Assembly (NCBI GenBank): GCA_050084985.1
Contig: JBITNC010000002.1
Span: 35,340,001 to 35,404,000, forward strand
Length of the DNA stretch: 64,000 nucleotides
Origin: Nageia nagi
Lineage: Eukaryota; Pinophyta
Direction: 5' to 3'
Shown piece by piece: positions 47,966-59,329 of the stretch. A program made the position numbers and the translations under genes. Numbering within the stretch: the first letter of the stretch is position 1; every line of letters starts with the position of its first letter. The notes beneath the pieces were generated by a model, which searched no databases, was not told where the DNA came from, and was given only the letters and a program-made list of their open reading frames with translations.

Positions 47966-48387
47966 AGATGTCTAATAGTGCAAAATGGTTTTAACAAAAT
48001 GAAACGAATGATCCTAAACACCAACAAATTATATAATATGAAAGATATTCATTATAACAAAAAGATTAAGTGACCTTTGAATTAATAACCAAGTTATTAT
48101 AATATCTACCTTATCTTTCTTTATTTCAAGATTTAACAACCTAAGATGATATCAAACAATATTATTATATGTTGATAAAAAACCTAAAACTCCGTGTGTG
48201 TGTAGTGACATTCATTTCCTTTCTTAGATCATTTGATATGGAATTATCTCAGAAACATTAATGAGCTAATACATCCATATGAAACATATAGAGGTCCATA
48301 GAAAGTTGCTTAACCACCTTGATCCCGCTACAACCTTGCTCTACTGCCAGTCAGGCGTCCATAGCCCCGGTAGAGGATATTGTAATC

Positions 48388-48444
48388 ACCCAAGAATCAT
48401 TGATAAATTTAATTTTTTTTTTTTTTACCAAATGATTCTTGGGT
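48388..48444. repeat. Inverted repeat, 14-bp arms
   Basis: ACCCAAGAATCATT (48388-48401) and AATGATTCTTGGGT (48431-48444) are perfect complements around a 29-base T-rich loop, inside the gypsy 3' region. Confidence 0.85.
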
Positions 48445-48681
48445 TCGGGGGGAAACGAATAATAAGATAGATATGTAATGTTTCACTCTTAATGTTTCTC
48501 AAATAATTTCATCCAAATTCTCTTCGAATTCCTTAATGTATTAAGTGTTTTGGAGTTTTTGATTTTTCTTCAAACATACAAATTTTATGTTTTTCTATCA
48601 TCTAGGGTATGTCATTCCTTTATGAAAGAAAGGATAAAGTGAATGTAGTGATAACAAGGAGATTATTCTAAGATAACCTTT

Positions 48682-48841
48682 TCATACATTACACATTTAC
48701 TAGATAATCATTGTTACGATGACCTATAACATTTATTTACATCATACAAGGACAGGGCACCTCATACATAACACATTTACTGGATAATCACTGTTACAAT
48801 GACATGCAACATATATTTACATCATACAAGGGCAGGGCACC
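48682..48841. repeat. 80-bp tandem duplication
   Basis: Units 48682-48761 and 48762-48841 both run from TCATACAT to GGGCACC, with about 7 differences. Confidence 0.93.
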
Positions 48842-48981
48842 CTATTGCCAAGTGACCTCTAGATGTTTCCATCTAGGTAGAATTTATAATTATATAATTT
48901 TTATGTGTTTTATGAATTTTTCAAATTTTTAGGATTTTATGATTTTTCAATTTTTCAAATTTTTTATTTTTATTTTTTATT

Positions 48982-50202
48982 TTATGAATTTCTAGGAAAT
49001 CTATTTGTGACGCGTTCAAATCGAGTCTGAACCGCCGAAAGATTAAATGAGCAATATGTTGAGCTAAAAAAAAAACTAAAGTCTAATATCACTTGATTAT
49101 GACAAATTTCAGGAACACAATAATCTAAATGTTCGGAAGTCACGGTTTGGGCGATGAAGATGGTTCGTTCTCGATATTTTAAAGTCCGGTTGTAAGTACA
49201 ATCAATTATGATTTTAGGCTTTTCTGTGGGCCACAGGAGACAGAAATATGTCATTAGATCATATTCTGATTTAGGAGAACACCATAGTTCAAATGCGTCG
49301 ATACAAACAATAACCTGAGATCTATTTATTTTGACCTCCCAACCGTAAGATTCGGGTGTATTATAAAATGTCAAAGCCAGTTTTTATTGAATTTCAATAG
49401 GCATGGAAAAGATGTTTGAATATAAAGAAGTAGGAACGTTACGAATGACTTTCATAAACAAATCTTTGTCATACCTATTTTCGAATCCAGGAAAATAATT
49501 TCCATTATTCTATACTTTATGTTCTTTTAATAATTTTTTGATAATCTCATTTCTAGTCTTTATCTGATTCATCGTTTTAAGTTCATTAATACGCAAAGCT
49601 TGCCTTTTCACTAACTTTCGTTCCCAAATTGTGTGTCGCATTTGCATGCGAGAGCATCTGTTAATCTGCCTATAATATTGTTGTTGTGACATTCTAGGAG
49701 GACAAGCCACAAAGGTATTTGAAAAATCATAAATCACCCTTTTATGAGGTAAATAATGTAGGATTTCATCCATCCATTCTAGGCTTTTTAATAATTGTTT
49801 AATGCATTTCATTCTAGCTAAAAGGAGTGAATACTCAGTTAATTGACAATTTATGATAATCTTTGGTATTCCATAAGGCCATTGTAAACAGAAATCCATT
49901 ATTCTTTGTGATATTCTTTCCATATTGGTGAAAAAGATTGGTGGATCTAAAATAATGCTTACTTCATCTCCACACAAAATGACTCCCCAATCATTATTCC
50001 TAGCACAAAACATATTAAATGTTCTTTCATATTGCTCATCAATAGTCAATTGTAAGTGATTCAAAAGATTAAGATCAAATGTATGTCGTAAATATGTTAA
50101 CGCGAAATCACCTGAATATCTCGGTGGTGGCAATCGTACTTGTGGTGGCATTATGCTACCTTCAGAAGATTCCATTGCCAGATTTATTTTTTCTGTTTTC
50201 AT
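48982..50202 (-). pseudogene. Gypsy third ORF: tandemly duplicated unknown domain
   Basis: Begins ATG at 50202, about 100 bp after pol, in the sense direction. A single frame of 407 codons including the stop, interrupted by TAG at 49512-49510 and TAA at 49386-49384. The halves are related at an offset of 216 residues, gap-free over residues 72-130: W72/W288, FCLQWP 104-109 with FCLLWP 320-325, PKIIINC 113-119 with PKIIIDC 329-335, R130/R346, and YDFS 158-161 with LDFS 373-376. Identity is about 25% over 90 residues by eye. After repeat A comes a basic stretch (NRCSRMQMRHTIWERKLVKR). No signal peptide or membrane segment is obvious, so it does not look like an env protein. I do not recognise the family. 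Confidence 0.75.
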
Positions 50203-50299
50203 TCATTAACACTTGACAAATATTAATACTTTTATTTATTTATTATTTTAACCATCAAATAAAATAAAAGAAAACTAATGTACACACATTGTTTTTTTT

Positions 50300-53200
50300 T
50301 TATGTATAGAAAGGTCGAAGATGCATGATGTTTATAGATTCACGTTCTTCATTTCCTTCTAAATCTGATAAATGATAAGTTCCTCTACCGAATTTTTTCT
50401 TAATGATGTATGGTCCTAACCAATTCGGAGCAAACTTATCTCTGAGCTGTCGTTCTATTCGTGAAGTTTGTTGATTTTCTTTTAAAACCAAATCACCTAT
50501 TTCAAATTCACGAATTAGAGCCCTTTTATCAAAGGCTCGTTTTATCCTTCTCTGATAAACACGCATGTGCTCTAAAGCATTAATACGTTTTTCATCTAAA
50601 AGCAATAATTGGTCTAAGCGAGTTTATCTTGCTTCTTCGTCAGCATTTTGCTCACTTAGATTTACTCTAAGAGATGGTATCTCAAGCTCTATGGGTAGGA
50701 TGGCTTCTGTTCCATAAACTAAAGAGAATGGCGTTGCCCCACTGGGAGTGCGTACACTGGTACGATAAGCCCATAAGGCTTTTGGTATTTGCATATGCCA
50801 ATCTTTATGAGAATCATTTACTATTTTTGCTAAGATGTTCCGGATAGTTTTATTAGTTGCTTCTGCCTGTCCATTACCTTGTGGATAATAAGGAGTGGAG
50901 AAACTTTGTTTAATTTTATACTTGTCACATATACATTTTACATCTTTATTTTTAAAATTCTTTCCATTGTCCATAATTAATTGGTTCTGTATACCGAATC
51001 TACATATAATATAATTTTCTATAAACTCAGCGATTCGTGCACCCGTAGTGGAATTCATGGGAATGGCCTCTACCCATTTGGTAAAATATTCAGTCGCTGT
51101 AATTATGAACTTATGTCCACCAGAAGAGGTAGGTGTAATTTGTCCTATTAAATCTAATGCCCATTTAGAGAATGGCCAAAGTGATTGTATAGGATGTAGC
51201 TCCTGATACGTTTGTGAAAATAAATGAGAGTATTGTTGACATTTAAAGCACTTTTTAACATATTCACAACAATCCTTTTCCATAGTAGGCCAATAATACC
51301 CCATCCGTATTAACCGTTTTACAATTGCAACCCCATTAAAATGTCCTCCACATATTCCATCATGAGCAGAAGATATAGCCTTTTTAACATCATTCCATTC
51401 AAGACATCTGAGTAAAATACCATTAAAATTTCGTCGATGTAAAATGTCCCCTAACAAACAATACTTAGTTGCTTTAATTTTAAAAGCTCGTCGTGCTGAT
51501 TTATTAAGGTTTGCATGAAGATTTCCAAATTTTAAAAAGTCTATCAATTCTTTATACCAATTATCTTTATCATTTATATCAATATTTAATACACTTTTTG
51601 CTTCATCTTCATGTTGTAACGATGATTGAGATAATTGAATTATCTCAACTTGAATTGAAGATTGTTTAGGATCCTCTGGGATAAGAGACCCAATAGAAGC
51701 CATAGCATCTGCAAATCTATTAGATGATCTTGGTGCCGCTTCTATAATAAATCGGTCAAAGGATTTTAATAATTCTTCAACTAACGCTTTATACTTTTGA
51801 AGTAAAGGCTCTTTACACTGATAAATTCCTTTCACTTGATTTACGATGAGTAAAGAATCTCCAATAAGCTTTATTCTCTTGAGTTTTAATTTAATAGCAA
51901 TTTTTAATGCTAATATCAAAGCTTCGTATTCTGCATTATTATTAGTACAAAGGAATTTCAGTTTAAACGAATAAGGTATAGGGATACCTTACGGTGTTAT
52001 GAATACAACACCTGCTCCACCACCTTGTTCACATCGAGAGCCATCAAAATGTATTGTCATGTCCCAATCATTTTCAGGTTCTACAGGTATTTCAATTTCA
52101 TCTAATTGAAATACTCCATCATCGGGTAATTCAACGACAAGTGGTTTATCCTCTGGCAATGGGGCCTTAGCGAGATAATCAGCAATTACTTGCCCTTTTA
52201 TTGACTTTTGTCCAATAAAATGTAAATCAAATTCAGTTAAGTGCATTATCCACTTTATAGTTCTTGAATTTTGATAAGTTTTATTCATCATATATTTCAA
52301 TGGGTCTACCTTAGAAATGACATATGTTGTATGGTTAAGCATATAATGTCGAAGTTTTTTAGTAGCAAAAACGACAGCAAGACATAATTTTTCCAAATAG
52401 ATATATTTAATCTCGTAGCTCACTAGGGTTTTACTCAAATAATATATAGCTTGCTCTTTATTGTGTTCATTCTTTTGAGCAAGCATTGTCCCTAAAGCGG
52501 TTTCAGTAGCAGAAATATATAACAAAAAAGGTACATTTTTTCTTGGTGGACTTAAGACAGGAGGAGATAATAAATATCTTTTAATTTCATCGAATGCATC
52601 TTGTTGCTCTTTGCCCCAATGATATGCTATCCCCTTTTTTAATAACTTTGTAAATGGTTTACATTTATCAGAAAGTTGAGCTATAAACCTCCTGATGGCT
52701 TGTAACTTACCCTGTAAACTCTGTAATTGTTTAAGATTTACGGGAGGTGGCATATCTACAACTGCCTTCACTTTATTAGGATCTATTTCAATCCCTCGTC
52801 GAGACACAATAAATCCTAGTAGTTTTCCCGAAGTTACACCAAAAACACATTTTTTTGGATTTAATCTTACTTTATGTTCTAATAGTCTGTCCAAAACTTT
52901 AATTAGGTCTTTTCCATGATCTATTTGATGTTTGGATCTAACCAACAAATCATCAACATAATCTTCTACTATGTCGTGCATATAATCATGGAATATATAA
53001 GTCATAGCCCTTTGATAAGTTGCCCCAGCATTCTTTAATCCAAAAGGCATTACTTTATAACAAAAGATACCCCACGGAGTTATAAAAGCTATTTTATGTT
53101 GATCTTCAGGAGCTATTTTTATTTGATTATAACCGGAAAAGCCGTCCATTAATGATAGCATATCATGTCCTGCTGTCGAATCTACCAAGCTATCAATGTT

Positions 53201-55450
53201 AGGTAGAGGGAAATCATCTTTGGGACAAGCTTTGTTAAGATCACGGAAATCTGTGCATATTCGTATTTTTCCACTTGGTTTTTTCACAGGTACCATATTA
53301 GATATCCAATCCGAATAATCTATAGGTTGTATAAATTTGGCTTCTAATAATTTTTGGAGTTCTTCTTTTACCATTAAAGCTATATTAGGATGCATCTTAC
53401 GCAATTTTTGTTTAACAAGTTTAGCATCAGGCTTTAAGGCTAAATTATGTACTACTAGTTTAGGGTCTATTCCAGGCATGTCCGCATATGACCATGCGAA
53501 TACCTTTTCTCTTTCTTTTAATAAGGTTATAATCTTTTCTTGTTCAGTTTCCGTGAGATTTTCTTCTAATTGAATTATTTTAGGATTCTGAGGATCATTA
53601 CTGATGTTTATTTCTAAGACCTTTTCAGTAAGCATATGCGATCCTTCTTCTAATTGATTCGGTACCGGTATCCAACCATTATCGTTAATGCTATATTCTT
53701 CATCACATTCTTGAATTTGTTTATTCGTGCATACTTGATCTTTATAGGAATCAAATATGTAATCTATGTTTTTGAATTCGTGTACCAAAGGATTGGATGA
53801 TATAAGAGAAAAATCAGCAATTATTTCATCTGTAGGAGTATCGACTATTATTTTGATTAAATCATGCTTTTCATTGGCTTCATCTATTTGTTCTTCACTA
53901 TTTTGATCTTCAACATCATTTTCTTTTATTATAACCATATTCACCGATGGTATATCGAAACATGAACTGATTGATGATTCGACATTTCTATTTATTTTTT
54001 CTTGTACATCACTTGATGAGCATGAATGGTTTCGGGGTGATTCAATATTATTTATGAAAAGCGCTTTGACCCCTTCTAAGACATCCATTGCACTTAATAG
54101 TTCTTCTCTTACATCAATACTTTCTTGTACTATGGATTCTTTTTCTAAAATCTTTTCATTATAATCCAAATTTTCTTCTTCCAAATTTCCTAATTTATCA
54201 AGATTTTTATATCCATTCTTATAGCCTAATCCACTTTTATCAGTGGGATCTTGATATTGTAATTCAATTATTTCTCGGGGACCTTGTTCATATCGACCCA
54301 ATCCTCGTCCTTGCCAATTACATTTGTTAAAATAGTTTAAGACAAATGTTCTTGAACATGGCGATAAATATTTCATATCATTATTGAAATATCCTTCATA
54401 TATTTGATTGGATATTGTTGATATAGGATCTACTATTCCCGCATAAACAAACATTGTTTGATTAGGTATTTCACCTAAAGGCACTATTTGTCCAATCACA
54501 TTAGGTGATTCAGATAATCTACCCGCTTCTTGCGATGAAGGTATATTAAATATCACATCATCTATATCATATTCCCCCATCCCTAAATCCCTTATTTTAA
54601 TCTTTACTGGATATACATCGGATGAGTTATCATTATATGTATTATTTACCTGTTTTGATGAAGACGCTCCATGCTTTTCATCTAAAGTTTTAGCAACTTT
54701 TTCCCAAGCATCTTTATCTTGTATAACTATATCATTTTTTACTTCTATGACTTCAGATTGATTCATATTTTCGTTCATTAATATAGTCGATAGATTAGGA
54801 GATGGTAATGTCACTTCATTTGTATCAAAAATTAAGTTACAATGTGAATAAGGATCTGGGTCTTTAAACACACAATGAACTTTATCCTTATAGATGTACT
54901 TTAAACATCCATGGTAAGTTGATGGAACACATTGCATTTCTCTAATCCATGGACGTCCTAAAAGAACATTATATTGTATAATATTTCCTTCAATTATATG
55001 TAATAATGTTTGGACGGTTTTAGCACCTACTGTAATTGGCAGCACTATTGATCCCAGAGTTGAACACACTGCATCATTAAAAGCTCTAATTTGCAAAGAA
55101 GGAGCTAAGATAATTGATTCTGGTAAATTCAGCTTTTTATATGCAACGTCTGAAATTATATTTATGGCTGAACCCTCATCTATTAAAATTCTTTTAAATA
55201 ATTTTCCATCTACATTACCAATTATATGTAAGGGTGGATCAAGTCCGCCTAGTCCATCGTTATTTAATCTTTCTTGTTCGTAGAAGGTGATACTAGGTTG
55301 TTGAGATATTCTCAAACTTTCAACTATTGAAATGAAGTTATTGGGATTACTAATATCCACTTGAATTTCTTGTAGAATTTGATTCATAGCTTCCCTATAA
55401 CTCTCAGACTGTTGTAATAATTCAAACGTCGTCATCTTAACTGGAGACAT
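50300..55450 (-). pseudogene. Gypsy pol: protease, RT, two RNase H domains, integrase
   Basis: Start ATG at 55450, in the same frame as gag. Protease motif LIDEGSAINII near residue 90 (family usually D-G/S/T-G). A G-patch-like GRGLGRYEQGP..GLGYKNG lies at about 377-413. RT about 690-870 has VPVKKPSGKIRICTDFRDLN, MPFGLKNAGATYQ and catalytic YVDD near 830. The first RNase H (~940-1060) is followed by an archaeal-type RNase H (HFDGSRCEQGGGAG, about 1135-1280). Integrase has H..GH..C..C and D, D, E in WALDLIG, IMDNGKNF and QAEATNKT, then a GPY-type C terminus (NWLGPYIIKKKF). In-frame TAA codons at 51991-51989 and 50626-50624 break the frame; a C-to-T change in Gln explains each. Domain motifs are otherwise well kept. 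Confidence 0.93.
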
Positions 55451-55462
55451 TTTTAACTGACG

Positions 55463-58213
55463 TTAGAGAGCACCTTTTATCGAGACTTTAGGTTGTTGCG
55501 GAGGAAGTATAGGTTGTATATTAATTGGGTTTGATGTCGCTTGATTTTTTCGAGGATTATCCTGTTTATTCTGATATTGTTGTACCCTTGTGGCTATACT
55601 AATCATATGTATTGAATCATCTATGGTTCCTATAAATGGTATATCCTTATTATCCCCTGTATAGTTCAGTTGATTTGGGATAGTTGCCACGTTATTAGCC
55701 TGATGTGAGGGTAAAGGATTTTGATATATCCTTAAATTTTGATTTGAAGACACAACAGGATTATCCACATCTATCTTTTGACTATCTATCAAGTCTTGAA
55801 TTTTGTGCTGTAAAGTTCGACATTTATTTGTGTTATGTCCCTTTTGTCTATGATAAGCACAAAATTCATTCTCCTTATACCATTTACTTTCTTTAGCATT
55901 AGGATTTTCAGGCTTTATATCAGGTAATGTAATCATACCATTATCACATAATTTTTTAAGTATTTCGGCTAATGATTCTGATAATGAAGTAAAGTTTCTT
56001 TTAGGTTTAGGTTCAGCACTTTCTTCTATTTTTGAAGAAGGACCACAATTTTCTGTTGTAGCTATTTGATTATTTTGTGGTTGTTTACTAATGTTCTCAT
56101 TTTGATTACCTTTTTTGTATTCTTTTTTCTTAAGTTTTAACTCTCCATCTTGAATTTTAACTCTTTCTATAACTACTGCCTGAGCAATAGCTTCTTCAAA
56201 AGTTTTATGCTGTTGAATTTGGAGAACACTAGCTATTGGTCTTAAACAGCTTTGGCTAAATAATTTAACCAATTCTTCTTGTGGTATTGTATAAGGCATA
56301 CTAGTGAGTATAGCACGCCATCTTGAGATGTAATCTTGTATGGTTTCATCAGGAAATTGTTGCAATCTCGTAAGATCCGTAATTGAAGATTTTTCTTTAA
56401 TATTAATTCTAAAATGTTCAAGAAATTGATTAGCCAATTGTTCGAACGTATATAAACTATGCATAGGTAAACTATTATACCAATCCAAAGCTTGACCTGC
56501 GAGTGTCATAGGAAATATACGTAACATTAATGAATCATCATTGGCTATCTGATAACTAGAAAATGTAAATTTCCTCAAGTGTTCTTTGGGGTCCTCTCTT
56601 CCTTTAAAGGGCTCTATTTTAGGAAATTCAAACCTATGTGGTAGTTTCTTTTTTGGAACACTTGGATGAATAGGCTCATTGCAAATATTCTTATAATTTA
56701 ACTTTTGAAGTCCTTGAACATTCATTTCTCGATTTATAAAATCCTTCATAAAATTTTCTAATTCTTTATCGGTTCTATGACCTTGAGTATGCCTATGATG
56801 TCTCCGAGTATTTGGATCTTTTTCCGAAATTGATCTTGAAATATAAGACTCATAGTCAGAAGGAATTTCTGATGGTGGTGGAGGTAATATTTTAAGAGGT
56901 GAATGTCATCGCAGAATAGGAATTCTAGGAGGTTTTTGAGGTATCCCTTTTTCATGTAGGTCTCTTCCCTTATAATCAGGTAGTCTTGCTTGATTTTGGG
57001 TTTGTTCAACCCAACTTTTAATAGAATCTCGCTTTTGTTTATCATATAATCTTTGAAGTTCTGATTCCTTTTCCATTTCCTTTTGTAATAAAATGGTTGC
57101 CTCTCTATCCAGCGCTTCTTGTCTGTCTATATAAGGATCTCGATATCTTTGTATTTGACTTCCTTCAGGAGTTTCTGGTTTTAAATGTCTTATTCTTTGA
57201 TATTCATCCCATTGTCTTTGTTTTTCTTTCTCCATACGTAGATATTGTTCCCTTTTTATCTTTTCGTTTTCTAATTCTTTACGTTGTAATTCTTGTAAAC
57301 GAAGTTGAATCTCATGCTCTTTATGAAGTCTTTTCTTTTCTTGTTCCAAGAAATCGTTTCTTCCTTTCTTTGCTTGTTCTTGTTCTATAAATTTTCTTTT
57401 ATCTCTAAGAAATTTCTCTTCCATTTCTTTTAATTTATCCTCTTGTTCTTGCAATTTACTAAGTTCATCGGCTTTTCTTTTTTCTTCCTCTAGGATATAT
57501 TGCATATCTGCAGCCCTTTTAATATTCTCAGCATATACTTTCGTGAATCTTTTACCAGCTGTTGTTTTATATAATTATCGTTTTTGTAGTTCTTCATAAG
57601 AAGGTATCTCTTCTATTTTAAACTTAGATGTCCTTTTATTTGATCCTTCTTTTGTGGAATAAGATTTTTCCGTTTGTTTCATTGATGCTTCCTTTCTTCT
57701 TAATTCAAAAGAAAAAGAAGATCCCTCATTTTGAATTGAAGAACTGACTCTTCGACCATCTGATAATTGACGACTGATTCCTTCATATTTAATTTTATAT
57801 GGCCCAGTCTGTGGTACCGCTATAGTTCTTGCTCGAGACTTAGCCTCGTCAATTTCTAAGTTATCAATCTTTTGGTCTATATTTTCTTCATCTCCCGACA
57901 AACTAAAAGACGTCTTAGGAATACCCCTATGAGTAGCTAGGCGACGATGAATTTCAATCAATTCTTCTTCTAACACTTGTGTTTCATTCCTTGCGATAGG
58001 GTTATCTATAATTCGTCTTTGTGATCTAGATTGATTATAATCATAATCATCATTTTTACCTACATAATGAACTACCCGTGAATTTGATTCATCTAAAGGA
58101 GTTGGTCTCCTAACTGAATATTTTATCAAATCCATGTTGTTTGAATCTATTTCTTGTATTTCCAATGGGTGTTCTCGCATTTGCTTGGCAGTCATACTTC
58201 TCGTTTGAACCAT
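55463..58213 (-). pseudogene. Gypsy gag with coiled-coil N-terminal extension
   Basis: Start ATG at 58213 (MVQTRSMTAKQ). About 490 residues precede the capsid-like domain: a polar segment, then a Glu/Lys/Arg-rich coiled coil (57505-57070; EEEKRKADELSKLQEQEDKL). The Retrotrans_gag domain (56650-56150) carries PFKGREDPKEHLRKF, AGQALDWYNSLP and FP..TIQDYISRWRAI. A zinc knuckle CAYHRQKGHNTNKC lies at about 55860-55810. Two internal stops, TAA 57577-57575 and TGA 56908-56906, break an otherwise single frame; both are one C-to-T change from sense. The terminal TAA is at 55465-55463. Gag coats the genomic RNA and forms the particle. Confidence 0.88.
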
Positions 58214-59308
58214 TTTAAATATCATAAACAAACATCGTAAACAAGAAACTTTATTTTTTATCTTTTAGATTATATTTTCGAGAAAACAATTTAATGCACA
58301 AACATCCTATATGCAAGCCTACTTTTAACGATGTGCTTATCTTTTTAACTTTTTCGCATATTTTTAATGTCTGAATTACATGAGCGATATGAGTTGTTTA
58401 TTTTTTAATCTTTTTAATTTTCCTAATTTGTTTTGACTAGTCAAGTGTAAAACAAGGTAGGTTGGGTAATTCTAACATTTGCAAGTTTCTATGGCTTTTG
58501 GTTTGGTTCTAGATGAGTCTCTTTTTTGACTCCTACCTAAAGGAAAGTTACCTTGGTCATCACCTCCAAGTGTAACTGGCTCTATGGTTTCAAGTGCATT
58601 ATGTCGGTGGTTACAAAGAAGTAAGAATTAACGGTTGGTAGCGACATCCAACTCGTTAATGTTCAATTATTTCTTAAGGCCTTTATGAAATGCATTTAAA
58701 CAAGTAAGATAGATTTATGCATACTACCCTCCCAAAAGATATTAAATGTAGTAAATTACTTCCTCTTACTAGTCACATATCCCTTCGACCTCCAATGGAG
58801 TGGTAAGGGCAGACTTGGTAAGAGGTGATTATATGTGGATAATTTAACCCTTCTTATCAGGTCTATTATGGTCATCTTAGATCGCACGAAGTGCAAAGGG
58901 AGAGCATAAGTAGATAAGATAAAAAGTATTTAATGTGTACATATCTTTAATCCAAACATCAAAAAATAAATACCTAACATTATACATAAAATAAATTAAT
59001 AACAAATGTATTTAACCTTTTACTACCCATTTCCTAAATGCACTCTGAGCAGAGAGATCACACACAGTTCTACATACTGTCATTTTAAATATATAATTAA
59101 CTTGCTGTATTCAGGTCGGGTTATAAAACATACCGGATTTCACAGAGATTGTTGCCGATCCGGAGAACACAGAAAACAAAACAAAGCAACAAATCAAACA
59201 GAGTAAGTTAGTATCCGATTCCACAGGATGCAAACAGAAAAAATAAAATACAAAACAACATGCAATTGATCCTATTTGTGCTTTAATTTTCTGAAATGCA
59301 TGCAAGGT
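58214..59308 (-). other. Gypsy untranslated leader
   Basis: About 1.1 kb between the primer site and gag with no conserved coding motif. Packaging signals would be expected here but cannot be identified by eye. Confidence 0.6.
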
Positions 59309-59326
59309 GCCCTCCTTCTAGCGCCA
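59309..59326 (-). other. Gypsy primer-binding site (tRNA-Asn-like)
   Basis: The minus strand reads TGGCGCTAGAAGGAGGGC, three bases after the 5' LTR. It would pair with a tRNA 3' end GCCCTCCTTCTAGCGCCA, which from memory fits plant tRNA-Asn. Confidence 0.8.
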
Positions 59327-59329
59327 GAT

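Larger units (their letters stand above)
46438..48981 (-). other. Gypsy 3' untranslated region
   Basis: About 2.5 kb between the third ORF and the polypurine tract with no coding domain. It contains a triplicated ~95-bp segment (47611-47965), an 80-bp tandem duplication (48682-48841) and a 14-bp inverted repeat (48388-48444). Confidence 0.7.

Noticed and set aside
48982-50202. Envelope-like gene after gypsy pol
   Set aside because: No signal peptide, transmembrane segment or glycosylation-rich ectodomain; the protein is a duplicated soluble-looking domain.
52695-54330. Open frames on the + strand opposite gypsy pol
   Set aside because: Antisense shadows of a strongly supported polyprotein; no independent motif.
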